A DNA stretch of 55,474 nt, taken from NCBI GenBank assembly GCA_036351255.1, contig JAZBOS010000028.1:1-55474 (forward strand), in the 5' to 3' direction. Positions 16,425-25,520 of the stretch are shown here, piece by piece. The position numbers and the translations under genes were made by a program. Under the pieces are notes generated by a model. The model did not search any database. It was not told the origin of the DNA and saw only the letters and a list, made by a program, of their open reading frames with translations. The stretch comes from Bacteroides sp. (GTDB lineage Bacteria; Bacteroidota; Bacteroidia; Bacteroidales; UBA7960). Position 1 is the stretch's first letter. Every line of letters starts with the position of its first letter.

Positions 16425-16683
16425 TTAGCTTGTTCCTCCCTAAATATTTTGCAAGCGTTAGCGTTCCGATAAAACTCAGTATTATCCAGGCTATCCCGAT
16501 ATCAAGGATAAACATTCGGTTGGTTTTCATGGCAATAATGGCAGTAATACCAACCACGAGAATACCAAGGATATCAATTCCAACCATCCGATCGGCAATA
16601 GTGGGCCCCTTTATTACCCTGTAAAGGCATATGAAGCACATGGCAATCAGGGCATAGAGGAAAAAGTTTATCAATGGGCTCAT
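16417..16683 (-). CDS. mnhF: Mrp/Mbh antiporter subunit F
   Basis: Membrane protein of 88 aa with three helices. The motif RVIKGPTIADRMVGIDILG is the family hallmark (GPTxxDRxxxxD) of MnhF/MrpF/MbhB. It overlaps mnhE by 4 bp and mnhG by 8 bp, so translation is coupled. It contributes to the membrane antiporter module of the [NiFe] hydrogenase. Confidence 0.9.
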   Translation of the reverse strand: MSPLINFFLYALIAMCFICLYRVIKGPTIADRMVGIDILGILVVGITAIIAMKTNRMFILDIGIAWIILSFIGTLTLAKYLGRNKLNE

Positions 16684-17165
16684 TCAAAAATCCTCCTGAT
16701 ATATTTTTCAAACCTTCCACAAATTTTTCTTGAGTACACCTCAGCACCTCGAGAACTGACGTAAATCCAGTGTATATATATGTAATCATCAATAATGTCA
16801 ATAGTAATGGTTCCCGGAGTCATGGTAATGGAGTTTGCCAGCATGGTACGGGCCATCTCACCTTGCACGTTCAACTTAACCTTAACAATGCCCGGTTTAA
16901 TGGGCAGTCCCGGATGCAGCACCCTGTAGGCCACATCGAAATTGGCCTTAATGCATTCCCAAAGGAAAATGAAAAGGTAAATTACCGCCCAGAAATATCT
17001 GTGGGGATGAAGAAACATCCGTGACCCCCTGGGAAAATACCCTCCGAAAATGGCGGCGGCAATGGCTGCGCAAACCGCACCAACTATAAGGTTATTTACT
17101 GCCAGGCTGAAAGTAAATAACAGCCAGATAATCATTAAAACAATGAAAAGAGCTAGATACCGCAT
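16680..17165 (-). CDS. mnhE: Mrp/Mbh antiporter subunit E
   Basis: Protein of 161 aa with N-terminal membrane helices (LALFIVLMIIWLLFTFSLA, LIVGAVCAAIAAAIFGGYF, then FWAVIYLFIFLWECIKANFDVA) and a cytoplasmic domain. That domain contains the MnhE signature LANSITMTPGTITIDI followed by YIHWIYV. Corresponds to MrpE/MbhA. It lies 2 bp after mnhD and overlaps mnhF. Confidence 0.9.
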   Translation of the reverse strand: MRYLALFIVLMIIWLLFTFSLAVNNLIVGAVCAAIAAAIFGGYFPRGSRMFLHPHRYFWAVIYLFIFLWECIKANFDVAYRVLHPGLPIKPGIVKVKLNVQGEMARTMLANSITMTPGTITIDIIDDYIYIHWIYVSSRGAEVYSRKICGRFEKYIRRIFE

Positions 17166-17167
17166 GG

Positions 17168-18703
17168 CTAATACCCTATTATTGGTTGTGAATAATTAAG
17201 CAAATTTATAAGGTCATTCACTGCCGGCGTCAGAAAGATATCCCTGAATACCGGGATGATAAGTAGGCTAAGCAGCAGGCAGAGCCCTGCCATTACAAGC
17301 ATTGAAAACAACATGCTGAAAGGCGCTTCGCCAAATTTCTTCATATCCCTATACCTGAAATTGCCTGAAAAGGCGTAACGGTGCACTTTCATAAACGAAG
17401 CCAGCGTAATAATACTTACAAGGACTGCCAATGCCGCCATCAGGTAAAACTGCCCCTGCACGGCCGCAATGATAATAAGGAGTTTGCTAAAAAATCCGTT
17501 GAAGGGCGGTATTCCTGAAATGGCCATGGACGCCCCGAAAGAACTGGTAGAGGTTAAGGGCATGTTCTCTGACAATCCGCCAAGTTCCTTCAGCATGCGA
17601 GTACCAGTTTTGTATTCAACCGCACCGGAATTCAGAAACAGCAGACTTTTAAACACAGCATGGTTTACCATGTGATACAGCCCGCCGGCAATGGCCATAA
17701 TAGCTACGGCCTTGTTTCCGTTTACCGAAAGGATCACCATCCCCATGCCCAGGCCAAGGAAGACATACCCCATCTGACTGATGCTGTGGTAGGCCAACAA
17801 GCGCTTGAAATCCCACTGCCCAATGGCCAGAAAAACCCCGCCCACCATCGAAATGGTTCCGATAACCAGAATCAGCATGGACATTTCGTAAGTGAGCTCA
17901 AACATATTGAAAAATAGCCGCATTATGGCATAAACGCCAACGGCCTTTATCAGCACCCCCGAAAGCATAGCCGATATGGGCGCAGGGGCTGAGGAATGCG
18001 CATCGGGCAACCAGGCGTGAAACGGGATCATAGCGGCTTTAAGGCCAAAACCAGCAATAAAAAGGATCTGTATAAAGAGCAACGAGGGGCTGCTTCCTTC
18101 CTGTTTCAACACCCAGGAAATATCAGCGATATTAAGGCTGCCAGTTTTCCAGTACAAAACAACAATACCCAGCAGCACCAGAAGCGAGGCAAGGCCGCCA
18201 AGGACCTGGTATTTGAATGAGGCCTCCAGTTCTTCGCGTTCAATGCCAAAGGCCACCAGTGCATAGCTTGCAATAACGGCAATTTCAAGAAAAATGAACA
18301 GGTTAAATAAGTCACCTGTGATCACAACCCCATTCATGCCAGCTACCATCAGACAGAAAAGTGCGTAAAAATATTTATCACCGGTAAATTTCTTCAGGTA
18401 CGAAATGGAGAAAAAAGAAGCAAAGAATGCCACCATATTTATGATCGACAGCATCAAAACGCTGAGTCCGTCAACCACAAACTGAATACCCACCGGCACC
18501 CCGTTGATAAGTTCCCAGCCGCCCACATAATAAACAAAAACAGCTGAGTCGCGGAAAAAGAACATAACAGAAAGCGCCAGTAGCACAAGCATAAGGGTTG
18601 GAGTAAGCACTTTGCCCATGTTTTTCCAGTACCCGGTAAACACCGGAATGACAAACGCCCCGGCCAACGGCAAAATGACAAATAATGGGATAAAAGCACT
18701 CAT
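17168..18703 (-). CDS. mnhD: proton-translocating antiporter subunit MnhD/MbhH (NuoN-like)
   Basis: Polytopic membrane protein of 511 aa, about 14 helices, of the complex I antiporter-like family. The channel segment GLKAAMIPFHAWLPDAHSSAPAP, with the key lysine and the PFHxWLPDAH motif, is intact. So are the conserved charged segment FEIAVIASYAL, with its glutamate, and the late GGIPPFNGF-type loop (SGIPPFNGFFSKL). It is one of two such antiporter-like subunits in this operon; the other is at 20053-21918. Couples ion movement to hydrogenase electron flow by analogy with Mbh and Mrp. Confidence 0.92.
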   Translation of the reverse strand: MSAFIPLFVILPLAGAFVIPVFTGYWKNMGKVLTPTLMLVLLALSVMFFFRDSAVFVYYVGGWELINGVPVGIQFVVDGLSVLMLSIINMVAFFASFFSISYLKKFTGDKYFYALFCLMVAGMNGVVITGDLFNLFIFLEIAVIASYALVAFGIEREELEASFKYQVLGGLASLLVLLGIVVLYWKTGSLNIADISWVLKQEGSSPSLLFIQILFIAGFGLKAAMIPFHAWLPDAHSSAPAPISAMLSGVLIKAVGVYAIMRLFFNMFELTYEMSMLILVIGTISMVGGVFLAIGQWDFKRLLAYHSISQMGYVFLGLGMGMVILSVNGNKAVAIMAIAGGLYHMVNHAVFKSLLFLNSGAVEYKTGTRMLKELGGLSENMPLTSTSSFGASMAISGIPPFNGFFSKLLIIIAAVQGQFYLMAALAVLVSIITLASFMKVHRYAFSGNFRYRDMKKFGEAPFSMLFSMLVMAGLCLLLSLLIIPVFRDIFLTPAVNDLINLLNYSQPIIGY

Positions 18704-18707
18704 CTGA

Positions 18708-19046
18708 TCAGCCTTTTAAATTTTTTATTTCCCTGATATCGAATGTTTCGTGTTTTCTGTAAACCCTGATTGCAATCGCAAGCAGCATGGCGGTCGTAGC
18801 CAGGCCAATTACGATTACCGTAAGAACCATTGCCTGAGGCAAGGGATCGACAAAATTTGTTTCGGTTGATCCCTTCACAATAATCGGTGCTACGCCATCG
18901 TGCACATACCCTATGAGGACAAACAACAGGTTAATGCTGTATTCCATAATGCAAATCCCCAGCACAATCTTGATCACATTACGGCGCGTTATCACGCCAT
19001 AAAGACCCACCAGAAAAAGTACAAAACATAAAAAATAAAGGATCAT
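18708..19046 (-). CDS. mnhC: Mrp/Mbh antiporter subunit C (NuoK-like)
   Basis: Membrane protein of 112 aa with three helices, a NuoK homologue. It shows the conserved GLYGVITRRNVIKIVLGICIME segment with its membrane glutamate, a loop with DPLPQAMVLTVIVIG, and the final helix ATTAMLLAIAIRVYR. Overlaps mnhB by 4 bp and precedes mnhD by 4 bp. Confidence 0.9.
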   Translation of the reverse strand: MILYFLCFVLFLVGLYGVITRRNVIKIVLGICIMEYSINLLFVLIGYVHDGVAPIIVKGSTETNFVDPLPQAMVLTVIVIGLATTAMLLAIAIRVYRKHETFDIREIKNLKG

Positions 19047-19477
19047 TTCTCTTCCTCCTTAAATATTACGAATGCCAAAAAGATGGTGAAAAGTGCTGCA
19101 GCTACTTCAATGCCGATCAGGATGTTGAAAAGGGGGATGATGCCAGCGCTTACCAGTTGTCCGGCAACACCTGTGGGCAAAAAGTTATTGAAAAACACCT
19201 TTGCTCCAAGCATAAACCCAACGGTAGCCATGATCAGGATGCAAAAGATCGCGATGTTTTCAAGGGCTGAAGACTCTTCTTTGATTCTTCTCAGGTGCAT
19301 GACATTGTCGCCATAAGCAAGCACAAGCAAAATAAAGGCCCCAGCAATAATGGTTCCTCCTGCAAAGCCCCCTCCAGGCGAAAGGTGCCCATGCGTTACA
19401 ATGTATAGCCCAAAGAGAAAGACCACCCCGCCTATGATTCGGGTCACTGTCTTTACAATATTCGTCATTCCTGTCAT
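19043..19477 (-). CDS. mnhB: Mrp/Mbh antiporter subunit B
   Basis: Membrane protein of 144 aa with four helices. The motif THGHLSPGGGFAGGTIIAGAF is the family hallmark of MnhB/MrpB/MbhF (HxxPGGGFxGG). It lies 5 bp after the MnhA C-terminal-type gene and overlaps mnhC. Confidence 0.92.
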   Translation of the reverse strand: MTGMTNIVKTVTRIIGGVVFLFGLYIVTHGHLSPGGGFAGGTIIAGAFILLVLAYGDNVMHLRRIKEESSALENIAIFCILIMATVGFMLGAKVFFNNFLPTGVAGQLVSAGIIPLFNILIGIEVAAALFTIFLAFVIFKEEEK

Positions 19478-19482
19478 TATCC

Positions 19483-20040
19483 TTATTTCCTCCCTTTAAG
19501 ACGTAATACGGTTAAAATGCCAACCACTGCAGTAATCAGAATGGTAGCTTCACCTAAGGTATCATAAGCCCTGAAGTCGAACAATACCCCCGCCACTAAA
19601 TTGGCGCTTCCTGTAAGCTCAGCTCCCTGTTCAATGTAAACCTGTCCCATACGGGCTGAATGCTCTCCAAATGGATCGAGATTTAAAGTGGATTTCATGA
19701 AGTAATACATAAATCCCAGCACAAACAAAAGACCGGTCACGAAATAAACCGCCGAACGAAGATTTACATAACGCACGCCTTCAACCTTGATGGTGGCACC
19801 CTCCGTAAGGTCTTCGCGGGTGCTGATCCTGATCACGGCAATCATTATAATCAGGGTTATGATCTCGACCACTATCTGAGCAATGGCCAGGTCTGGTGCT
19901 TTCAGCAGCAGGAAACAGATCACAAGCCCGAAACCCGTGATGCCATATGCAATGACCGCCGAAAGCAAATCACGCGCATGCAGGGTGTAAATCGATCCTG
20001 CGATCATCAGAAGGATTAATACGGCAAGAAGCGCTTCCAT
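19483..20040 (-). CDS. MnhA C-terminal-type subunit (MbhD+MbhE-like)
   Basis: Membrane protein of 185 aa corresponding to the C-terminal domains that are fused to MrpA in bacterial Mrp antiporters and are separate MbhD and MbhE in archaeal Mbh. The DUF4040-type core is LLSAVIAYGITGFGLVICFLLLKAPDLAIAQIVVE, in which APDLAxTQ is the marker. The second half ends in FRAYDTLGEATILITAVVGIL, the MbhE marker. So MrpA is split here between this gene and the NuoL-like gene 12 bp upstream. Confidence 0.87.
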   Translation of the reverse strand: MEALLAVLILLMIAGSIYTLHARDLLSAVIAYGITGFGLVICFLLLKAPDLAIAQIVVEIITLIIMIAVIRISTREDLTEGATIKVEGVRYVNLRSAVYFVTGLLFVLGFMYYFMKSTLNLDPFGEHSARMGQVYIEQGAELTGSANLVAGVLFDFRAYDTLGEATILITAVVGILTVLRLKGRK

Positions 20041-20052
20041 ATTTCAAATGGT

Positions 20053-21918
20053 TTATAAAAAGATGATAAACATAACCAGTAAACCGGCAATAATCCAGAT
20101 CAGGTAAACCGGCAAAACGCCAAGGTGGAGCCATCTCAATGCCTTACTGATGCCAAGAACGGTTCCCCTGGAAATTTCATAAATGTCGAAATACTTCTTT
20201 TCAGCAGCCTTGTACATTGAATTCAGGAAGCTGTTATCCAAAATGGTTTTGAAGAACTCGCCTGCGTGAAAGCTTGATGTGGTATCATTTGGTTCACCAA
20301 GTATAAAAGGTTTCTCTACTCTGATATTCTTTTTAAAAAGCAACAAGTAGAAAATTAAGCCAAGGATAATTGAAATCAGAACCATCAGCGAAACGGTAGA
20401 AGACTCCCAGAACCCGATATAGGAGAAACTGCCACTGACTGATTGTATTACCTTAGGGATAATCCAACCCGAAGCGAATACCCCAAGGCCAATGCAAATG
20501 ACGGCCAGAAGCAACTGTGGAGCACACATTAAATAGTTTTTCTCGCGCAAAGTTTTGTAAGTAGGATTCAGCGGCCCCATAAAAATCCCAGATAGGAATT
20601 TTATAAAACTTGCAAGGGTAAGGGCCGATCCAAACATGGCCAGAACCAGCCAAACAATCCACAACTGGTTGGCTAATCCACTTCCTTGTCCAAATTCAAC
20701 AATACCTTGGTAAATAAGCCATTTGGATGCAAATCCGTTTAAAGGGGGTATCCCTGAAATTGAAAGAGCAAAAATAATTGCCGAGAAAAATGTCAGCGGC
20801 ATAACCTTTGACAAGCCCCCAAGGTCTTCAATGTTGTACTTCCCGGTATATTTCTCCACATGTCCAGCCGCTAAAAAAAGACCACTTTTATAAAGGGCAT
20901 GATTAAACATATGAAATAAGCCACCTGCTACTCCAAGGGGTGTTCCCAAGGCAAAGCCAGTAACCATATAACCTACCTGCGAAACGGCGTGATAGCCCAA
21001 CAGACGCTTATAGTCATGTTGAGCAAGGGCCATCATTACGGCAATAATAATGGTTGAAACGCCAATGATCAATACCGCAAGTGTTATCCAGTCGTTGATA
21101 ATGAACATGCTATTGAACAGCCTTGCAAGAAAATAAATGCCCAGCAGCTTGTCGAGTGAGGCAGGCATGTAAGCCGATGAACTTGCCGAACCATAGGTGG
21201 CATAATCGGGCACCCAGGTATGAAAGGGGAAAGCGCCCGCCTTGGTAAAAGCTCCGATCAGTAGGCAAACAAAGGCAATGACCGAAATCAGGGATGTTGT
21301 ATTTACACTCATGGCTGAAATTGACAAGGGGTATCCCAGCCTCCAGATTATGGCCAGCCCAAGGATCATGATGCCATCAGAAGCCCCGATCAAAATAAAG
21401 GTTTTCTTAGCCGCCGCCGCGGTAACGCTGTTGTATCCTTTAATCAATTTGTACAGTGTTATTCCAAGTATGCCCCAGAAGAAGATAAAAAGCAGCATAT
21501 GATCGGCCAGAACCGCCCCGTTTGAACAGCCTGCCGTGATCAGCATATAGGTAAAGAAACTTCTTGGCCGGATTCGCGGAAGCAGGTATCCAATGGAGTA
21601 AACCGAGATCAGAAGCGTAAACAAGCCGACAAAAATCACAATCAGTTTGGCCAGACTATCGATATTCAGCATGGTAAAACTCTCTGCCTGATCCAGCAGA
21701 TCATGCATTTGGCTCCCTTGGGGAAAAAACCTTTGTCCAAGACTCAGGTTCATCATACCGCCGGCCGTGGAATAGAGCCTGAAGGAGTAATAGAGACTAA
21801 CTGCGGCCACCAGCGATGCAACGATTCCTTTGGCAGTAAAATATTTCCTTGGCACGGCATACAGGATAATTCCCACAATGGCGGGCAAAAAAATGATAAT
21901 ATATACCTCTCTCATCAT
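20053..21918 (-). CDS. antiporter-like subunit, NuoL/MnhA N-terminal type
   Basis: Polytopic membrane protein of 621 aa, about 14-16 helices, of the complex I NuoL / MrpA family. The channel motif FTKAGAFPFHTWVPDYA contains the key lysine; LLGYHAVSQVGYMVTG and SGIPPLNGFASKW are also family segments. The long C-terminal extension ends in further helices. Together with MnhD it gives the complex two pump-type subunits, as in Mrp and in Mbs/Mbx-type complexes rather than Mbh with one. It lies 4 bp after the large-subunit gene. Confidence 0.9.
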   Translation of the reverse strand: MMREVYIIIFLPAIVGIILYAVPRKYFTAKGIVASLVAAVSLYYSFRLYSTAGGMMNLSLGQRFFPQGSQMHDLLDQAESFTMLNIDSLAKLIVIFVGLFTLLISVYSIGYLLPRIRPRSFFTYMLITAGCSNGAVLADHMLLFIFFWGILGITLYKLIKGYNSVTAAAAKKTFILIGASDGIMILGLAIIWRLGYPLSISAMSVNTTSLISVIAFVCLLIGAFTKAGAFPFHTWVPDYATYGSASSSAYMPASLDKLLGIYFLARLFNSMFIINDWITLAVLIIGVSTIIIAVMMALAQHDYKRLLGYHAVSQVGYMVTGFALGTPLGVAGGLFHMFNHALYKSGLFLAAGHVEKYTGKYNIEDLGGLSKVMPLTFFSAIIFALSISGIPPLNGFASKWLIYQGIVEFGQGSGLANQLWIVWLVLAMFGSALTLASFIKFLSGIFMGPLNPTYKTLREKNYLMCAPQLLLAVICIGLGVFASGWIIPKVIQSVSGSFSYIGFWESSTVSLMVLISIILGLIFYLLLFKKNIRVEKPFILGEPNDTTSSFHAGEFFKTILDNSFLNSMYKAAEKKYFDIYEISRGTVLGISKALRWLHLGVLPVYLIWIIAGLLVMFIIFL

Positions 21919-21922
21919 GACC

Positions 21923-23131
21923 TCAGGTATTTTTTCCAGACAAATTTTTTTTCAAGGCTTGGGTTCGTTGCTGTGACAATTGAATGAGGGCGCGCCCATC
22001 GAGCAGCCGCTGCCGGGTGCGCGAGTCATAAACATGGGCCATTCGTTCGGTGCAGCAATAGCATGGGTCAACAGCTGCCAACGCCAGGGTGGCATCGGTG
22101 ATTGTCTGGCCAACGCATGACTTTTTAAAGGTGGCCACATTTACATAGCTTGGAGCGCGAATCTTGTGCCTGGCAGGCGAGTTGGAACCATCCGCGATCA
22201 CATAATGAAAAACCTCGCCCCTAGGAGCTTCTGCCCGTCCGGCGCCATTGCCCTCAGGAATCTCCTTCACCTTCACATCGATCTGGCTCTGGGATTCCTT
22301 CCGGAGTTTTTCAACGCATTGCTCAATTATGCTAATTGACTCAAAAATCTCCAGAAATCTCACAACAGCTTTGGCAAACACATCTCCCTCCGGAACCACA
22401 ATAACCTTCCAATTGACCAGAGGGTATGCCCCATATGGGTCATCGCGTCTGATGTCAATATCAACTCCTGAAGCGCGGGCTGTCGGACCTACTGAACAAT
22501 AATCAAGTATGTCTTGCTTGGTCAATATTCCGACACCCTTGGTCCGCAGGTGAATGACCGGATCATCAATAACTGCTTTCATCAGCATCTCAGCCTTGGG
22601 TTTCACCCTATCAAGAATTTTCAGAATGGTTGAATAGTCTTTCTCCTCAATATCCCTCCTAACCCCGCCTATTTTGAACATGGCATAGCTGTTTCGGTTG
22701 CCCGTAATAATCTCAAAAAGGTCGAGAATTGGCTCTCGGTATTTCCAAGCCCACATAAAAACAGTATTATAACCAATAAAATGGCCCGCCAAACCAACCC
22801 ACAAAAGGTGGCTATGAATCCTTTCAAGTTCGGCAACAATAGTCCTTATATACTTTGCACGGTCCGGAACTTTCACCTGCGCAATCTCTTCCATAGCGTT
22901 GGCATAAGCATAGGGGTGCGAAGTAGAACAAATACCACAGATACGTTCCACCACAAAAAAGACCTGCTCAAATGTTTTCGATTCGTTGATCTTTTCAATA
23001 CCCCGATGGTTATAACCGGTTTCCCATTCGATATCGGTTACTATTTCACCATCGCAATACAATTTGAAAAGTTCAGGTTCTTCCTGGAGGGGATGGTAAG
23101 GGCCAACAGGAATTATTGTTTTTTCTTTCAT
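21923..23131 (-). CDS. group 4 [NiFe] hydrogenase large (catalytic) subunit
   Basis: NuoD-related catalytic subunit of 402 aa. Both nickel-binding CxxC motifs are intact: RICGICS (C65, C68) and DPCYCCTER (C357, C360), so a NiFe centre is expected and this is a hydrogenase rather than a complex-I- or Mbs-like relative. Thirty-nine residues follow Arg363, enough for a peptide removed by the protease encoded at 14942-15388. Group 4 is inferred from size, the NuoB/C/H-like neighbours and the Mrp genes. It lies 50 bp after the NuoC-like gene. Confidence 0.93.
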   Translation of the reverse strand: MKEKTIIPVGPYHPLQEEPELFKLYCDGEIVTDIEWETGYNHRGIEKINESKTFEQVFFVVERICGICSTSHPYAYANAMEEIAQVKVPDRAKYIRTIVAELERIHSHLLWVGLAGHFIGYNTVFMWAWKYREPILDLFEIITGNRNSYAMFKIGGVRRDIEEKDYSTILKILDRVKPKAEMLMKAVIDDPVIHLRTKGVGILTKQDILDYCSVGPTARASGVDIDIRRDDPYGAYPLVNWKVIVVPEGDVFAKAVVRFLEIFESISIIEQCVEKLRKESQSQIDVKVKEIPEGNGAGRAEAPRGEVFHYVIADGSNSPARHKIRAPSYVNVATFKKSCVGQTITDATLALAAVDPCYCCTERMAHVYDSRTRQRLLDGRALIQLSQQRTQALKKNLSGKNT

Positions 23132-23181
23132 GCAGATTTTCTGATTAAAAGGATTTACAATGCTCTGCCAAGTAAAAATGG

Positions 23182-23622
23182 TTACTCCCTTATTGGCTTT
23201 CTGTATGGATATTCTCCTTCACCCCAGTTGTCTCCAGAAAGCAAACTTCGCATATTGGGATGATTCAGAAAATTTATCCCAAGCAATTCGTGCATTTCGC
23301 GCTCAATCCAGTCGGCTGCAACAAACAGGGGTGTGAGTGATTCCACTTCAGGTTTCTTTCTGGGGATTCTCACCCTAACATTTGCCACAAGCCCGGTTTG
23401 GTCATTACTGAAATGATAGGTGATTTCAAGATCTTTCACGTTATCAAGGCCAGTGGCAATGATAAAGCGAAAATTTAGTTCCTTAAATAGGAAGGTTGCT
23501 ACCTTAACCAGAGCATCCTTTTCAAGGTCTATCAGCACCCTGTTCCTGTACCTCAGGTAGGCACGCAGAACATTGTGCTTAAATTTAAACTTCATAAAAT
23601 CGATGAACTCCTGGGTATCCAT
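23182..23622 (-). CDS. NuoC-like subunit of [NiFe] hydrogenase (MbhK type)
   Basis: Protein of 146 aa related to the 30-kDa NuoC subunit of complex I. The late signature ADWIEREMHELLGINFLNHPNMRSLL (WxEREVxDxxGIxFxxHP type) is clear, and the C-terminus YPYRK is typical. NuoC-like proteins scaffold the interface of large and small subunits. I used the ATG at 23622; a GTG three codons upstream would be only 2 bp from the small-subunit stop. Confidence 0.87.
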   Translation of the reverse strand: MDTQEFIDFMKFKFKHNVLRAYLRYRNRVLIDLEKDALVKVATFLFKELNFRFIIATGLDNVKDLEITYHFSNDQTGLVANVRVRIPRKKPEVESLTPLFVAADWIEREMHELLGINFLNHPNMRSLLSGDNWGEGEYPYRKPIRE

Positions 23623-23633
23623 AGGATGCACTT

Positions 23634-24047
23634 TTACGATTTGTTAAGAAAATTGACGATACCAGCCAGGATGGCCTCCGGCTTGGGCGGGCAACCCGGA
23701 ATGTACACATCCACCGGGATAATTTTATCAACCGGTCCTGCAAAAGTGTTTCCTTCGGCAAAAATGCCCCCGGTGATGCCGCAAGCCCCAATAGCCACCA
23801 CTACCAAAGGCTTGGGAGCTTGGTGGTATACCTCGAGCAGTCGCGATTTGCATTTCTTGTTAATGGAGCCTGCAACCAGCAATACATCTGCATGCCGAAC
23901 GCTGCCAATAAGCAGCATTCCGAAGCGCTCCACATCATATCGGGGCGTAAGGCAGTCGAGCACTTCAATATCGCAGTTGTTGCACGATGCCCCGGCAAAG
24001 TGGTAAAGCCACAAGGACTTCTTAAAGCAATAACTTTTTATTCCCAC
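23634..24047 (-). CDS. [NiFe] hydrogenase small subunit (NuoB-like)
   Basis: Electron-transfer subunit of 137 aa carrying one [4Fe-4S] cluster. The ligand pattern is NuoB-like: SCNNC (C22, C25), GACGITGG (C89) and GCPPKPE (C119). The C-terminus is short, without the additional clusters of uptake hydrogenases, as expected for group 4. The start codon is GTG. It lies 12 bp after the NuoH-like gene and 11 bp before the chosen start of the NuoC-like gene. Confidence 0.92.
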   Translation of the reverse strand: MGIKSYCFKKSLWLYHFAGASCNNCDIEVLDCLTPRYDVERFGMLLIGSVRHADVLLVAGSINKKCKSRLLEVYHQAPKPLVVVAIGACGITGGIFAEGNTFAGPVDKIIPVDVYIPGCPPKPEAILAGIVNFLNKS

Positions 24048-24059
24048 AGCAGAAAAGGT

Positions 24060-24989
24060 TTAATAACCAAAATATGCCAACACTATTGCAATAATGGCAA
24101 ACAGGTTCATCCAAATAAAAAAGAACCGCATGGATTGCCCAATGGTAAGCCTGGGATTGGTATTTCGGACCAGTGTGATCAGCAACACCACTCCCAAAAG
24201 CTTCAGTAAAGACCAAAGAATATGTATCCCTTCAAACCTGAAACCACCAAGTAGGATTACCACCACGAACGATGGCAACACCAGCAGCATGATGTATTTT
24301 GCAAGTTTTACCATGGCCAGGGTAAATCCTGAAAACTCAAGGAAAATCCCGCCGGCAATCTCGGTTTCGGCATCGGCAATATCGAAGGGCACAAAGGCAA
24401 GCTTTGCCTGCACACACATCATAGCAACAATAAAAAGCAGTATGCCTGAGATGCTGCCAATAAAGGCGCCTTGTTGTTGTTGAACCACAATAATCTCACC
24501 AAGGCTGATTGAATTCCCGGCTTTAAGAATTACGGCCGCAAGCACCAGCAACAAGCTGAGCTCGTATCCAATGATCAGTTTCATTTCGCGCGAAGCGCCA
24601 AGGTTGGCGATGGGATTTCCGCTGGCCAGGGCACCGATGATATAGGACAACGAAGGCACCATGAGTAGGTAAAACACCACGATCAGATCGCCTTTAAAAC
24701 CTGTGCTGATTCCAAATCCTGGTAACAAGATGAAAACGCTCGACAGGCAACCTCCCGACACGGCAAGAATAGGAGCAAGCAGGAAGACCGTTCTGGCTGC
24801 ATTGGAGGGAATGATGGTTTCCTTTGCCATCAGCTTAACGAAATCGTAAAATGGCTGAAGCAGCGGCGGGCCAACCCTAAACTGCACCCTGGCAGTGATT
24901 TTCCGGTCGAACCAGCTCAATAAACCACCCCCGACCCCGGCAAATAAAAGGCCCGGGAAGATCAGAAAATAAAATATATGTCCGGCCAT
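24060..24989 (-). CDS. NuoH-like membrane anchor of [NiFe] hydrogenase (MbhM/EchB type)
   Basis: Membrane protein of 309 aa with about 8 helices. The loops SWFDRKITARVQFRVGPPLLQPFYDFVKLM and FDIADAETEIAGG are the known NuoH signatures, with the acidic residues of the first proton path. It connects the hydrophilic NiFe arm with the ion-pumping module. It lies 2 bp after the polyferredoxin gene, whose stop codon is TAG. Confidence 0.92.
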   Translation of the reverse strand: MAGHIFYFLIFPGLLFAGVGGGLLSWFDRKITARVQFRVGPPLLQPFYDFVKLMAKETIIPSNAARTVFLLAPILAVSGGCLSSVFILLPGFGISTGFKGDLIVVFYLLMVPSLSYIIGALASGNPIANLGASREMKLIIGYELSLLLVLAAVILKAGNSISLGEIIVVQQQQGAFIGSISGILLFIVAMMCVQAKLAFVPFDIADAETEIAGGIFLEFSGFTLAMVKLAKYIMLLVLPSFVVVILLGGFRFEGIHILWSLLKLLGVVLLITLVRNTNPRLTIGQSMRFFFIWMNLFAIIAIVLAYFGY

Positions 24990-24991
24990 AG

Positions 24992-25480
24992 CTACTTGAT
25001 TTCTTTGATTTTTTCCCAGGCGTATTCTTTCACAAGCACATGCTTATTCAATTCAAAAATATAAGAAGCTTCATCGGGTTCCTTGTCAGTAAATGACAGG
25101 GCACCGTAAGGACAGGTATCCACACACTTAAGGCTCAAGGTATTCTCATCAAAGTGGCAGTAATCGCAAATGGATTTCCTGACCTCAAAGAAATGATTCA
25201 TCAAGGTTCCAAAAGGACAGGCAGAAATGCACGATTTGCATGAGATACAAAGGTTTACTGCCCGCTCAACTATGCCTTCGCTGGTGCGTTCCAGGGCTTC
25301 GGAAGGGCATACTTGGATGCAAGGTGCGTCTTCACAACGACGACAGGTAAAGTTAAAGACAGACATTTCGTGCAAACCTATCATGCCATTATTTTGGGGA
25401 TGATGAGGATAAGCGCATTCAACAATACATTTGTCGCACTCGCGGCATTTCATTAAATCAATAAGGATCCGTTTACTCAT
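24992..25480 (-). CDS. four-cluster ferredoxin-like electron-transfer subunit (HycB/HydN type)
   Basis: Protein of 162 aa with cysteine groups for about four [4Fe-4S] clusters: CRECDKCIVEC, CRRCEDAPCIQVC, CISCKSCISAC and CDYC with KCVDTC. This matches HycB/HydN/CooF-type electron carriers. Its place between the gamma-type flavoprotein gene and the membrane subunit gene suggests that it wires the reductase module to the NiFe core; this is inference. Confidence 0.9.
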   Translation of the reverse strand: MSKRILIDLMKCRECDKCIVECAYPHHPQNNGMIGLHEMSVFNFTCRRCEDAPCIQVCPSEALERTSEGIVERAVNLCISCKSCISACPFGTLMNHFFEVRKSICDYCHFDENTLSLKCVDTCPYGALSFTDKEPDEASYIFELNKHVLVKEYAWEKIKEIK

Positions 25481-25520
25481 TTTGTTATCCTTTTATTGAT
25501 ATAAATTCCTTTCCCAGCCT

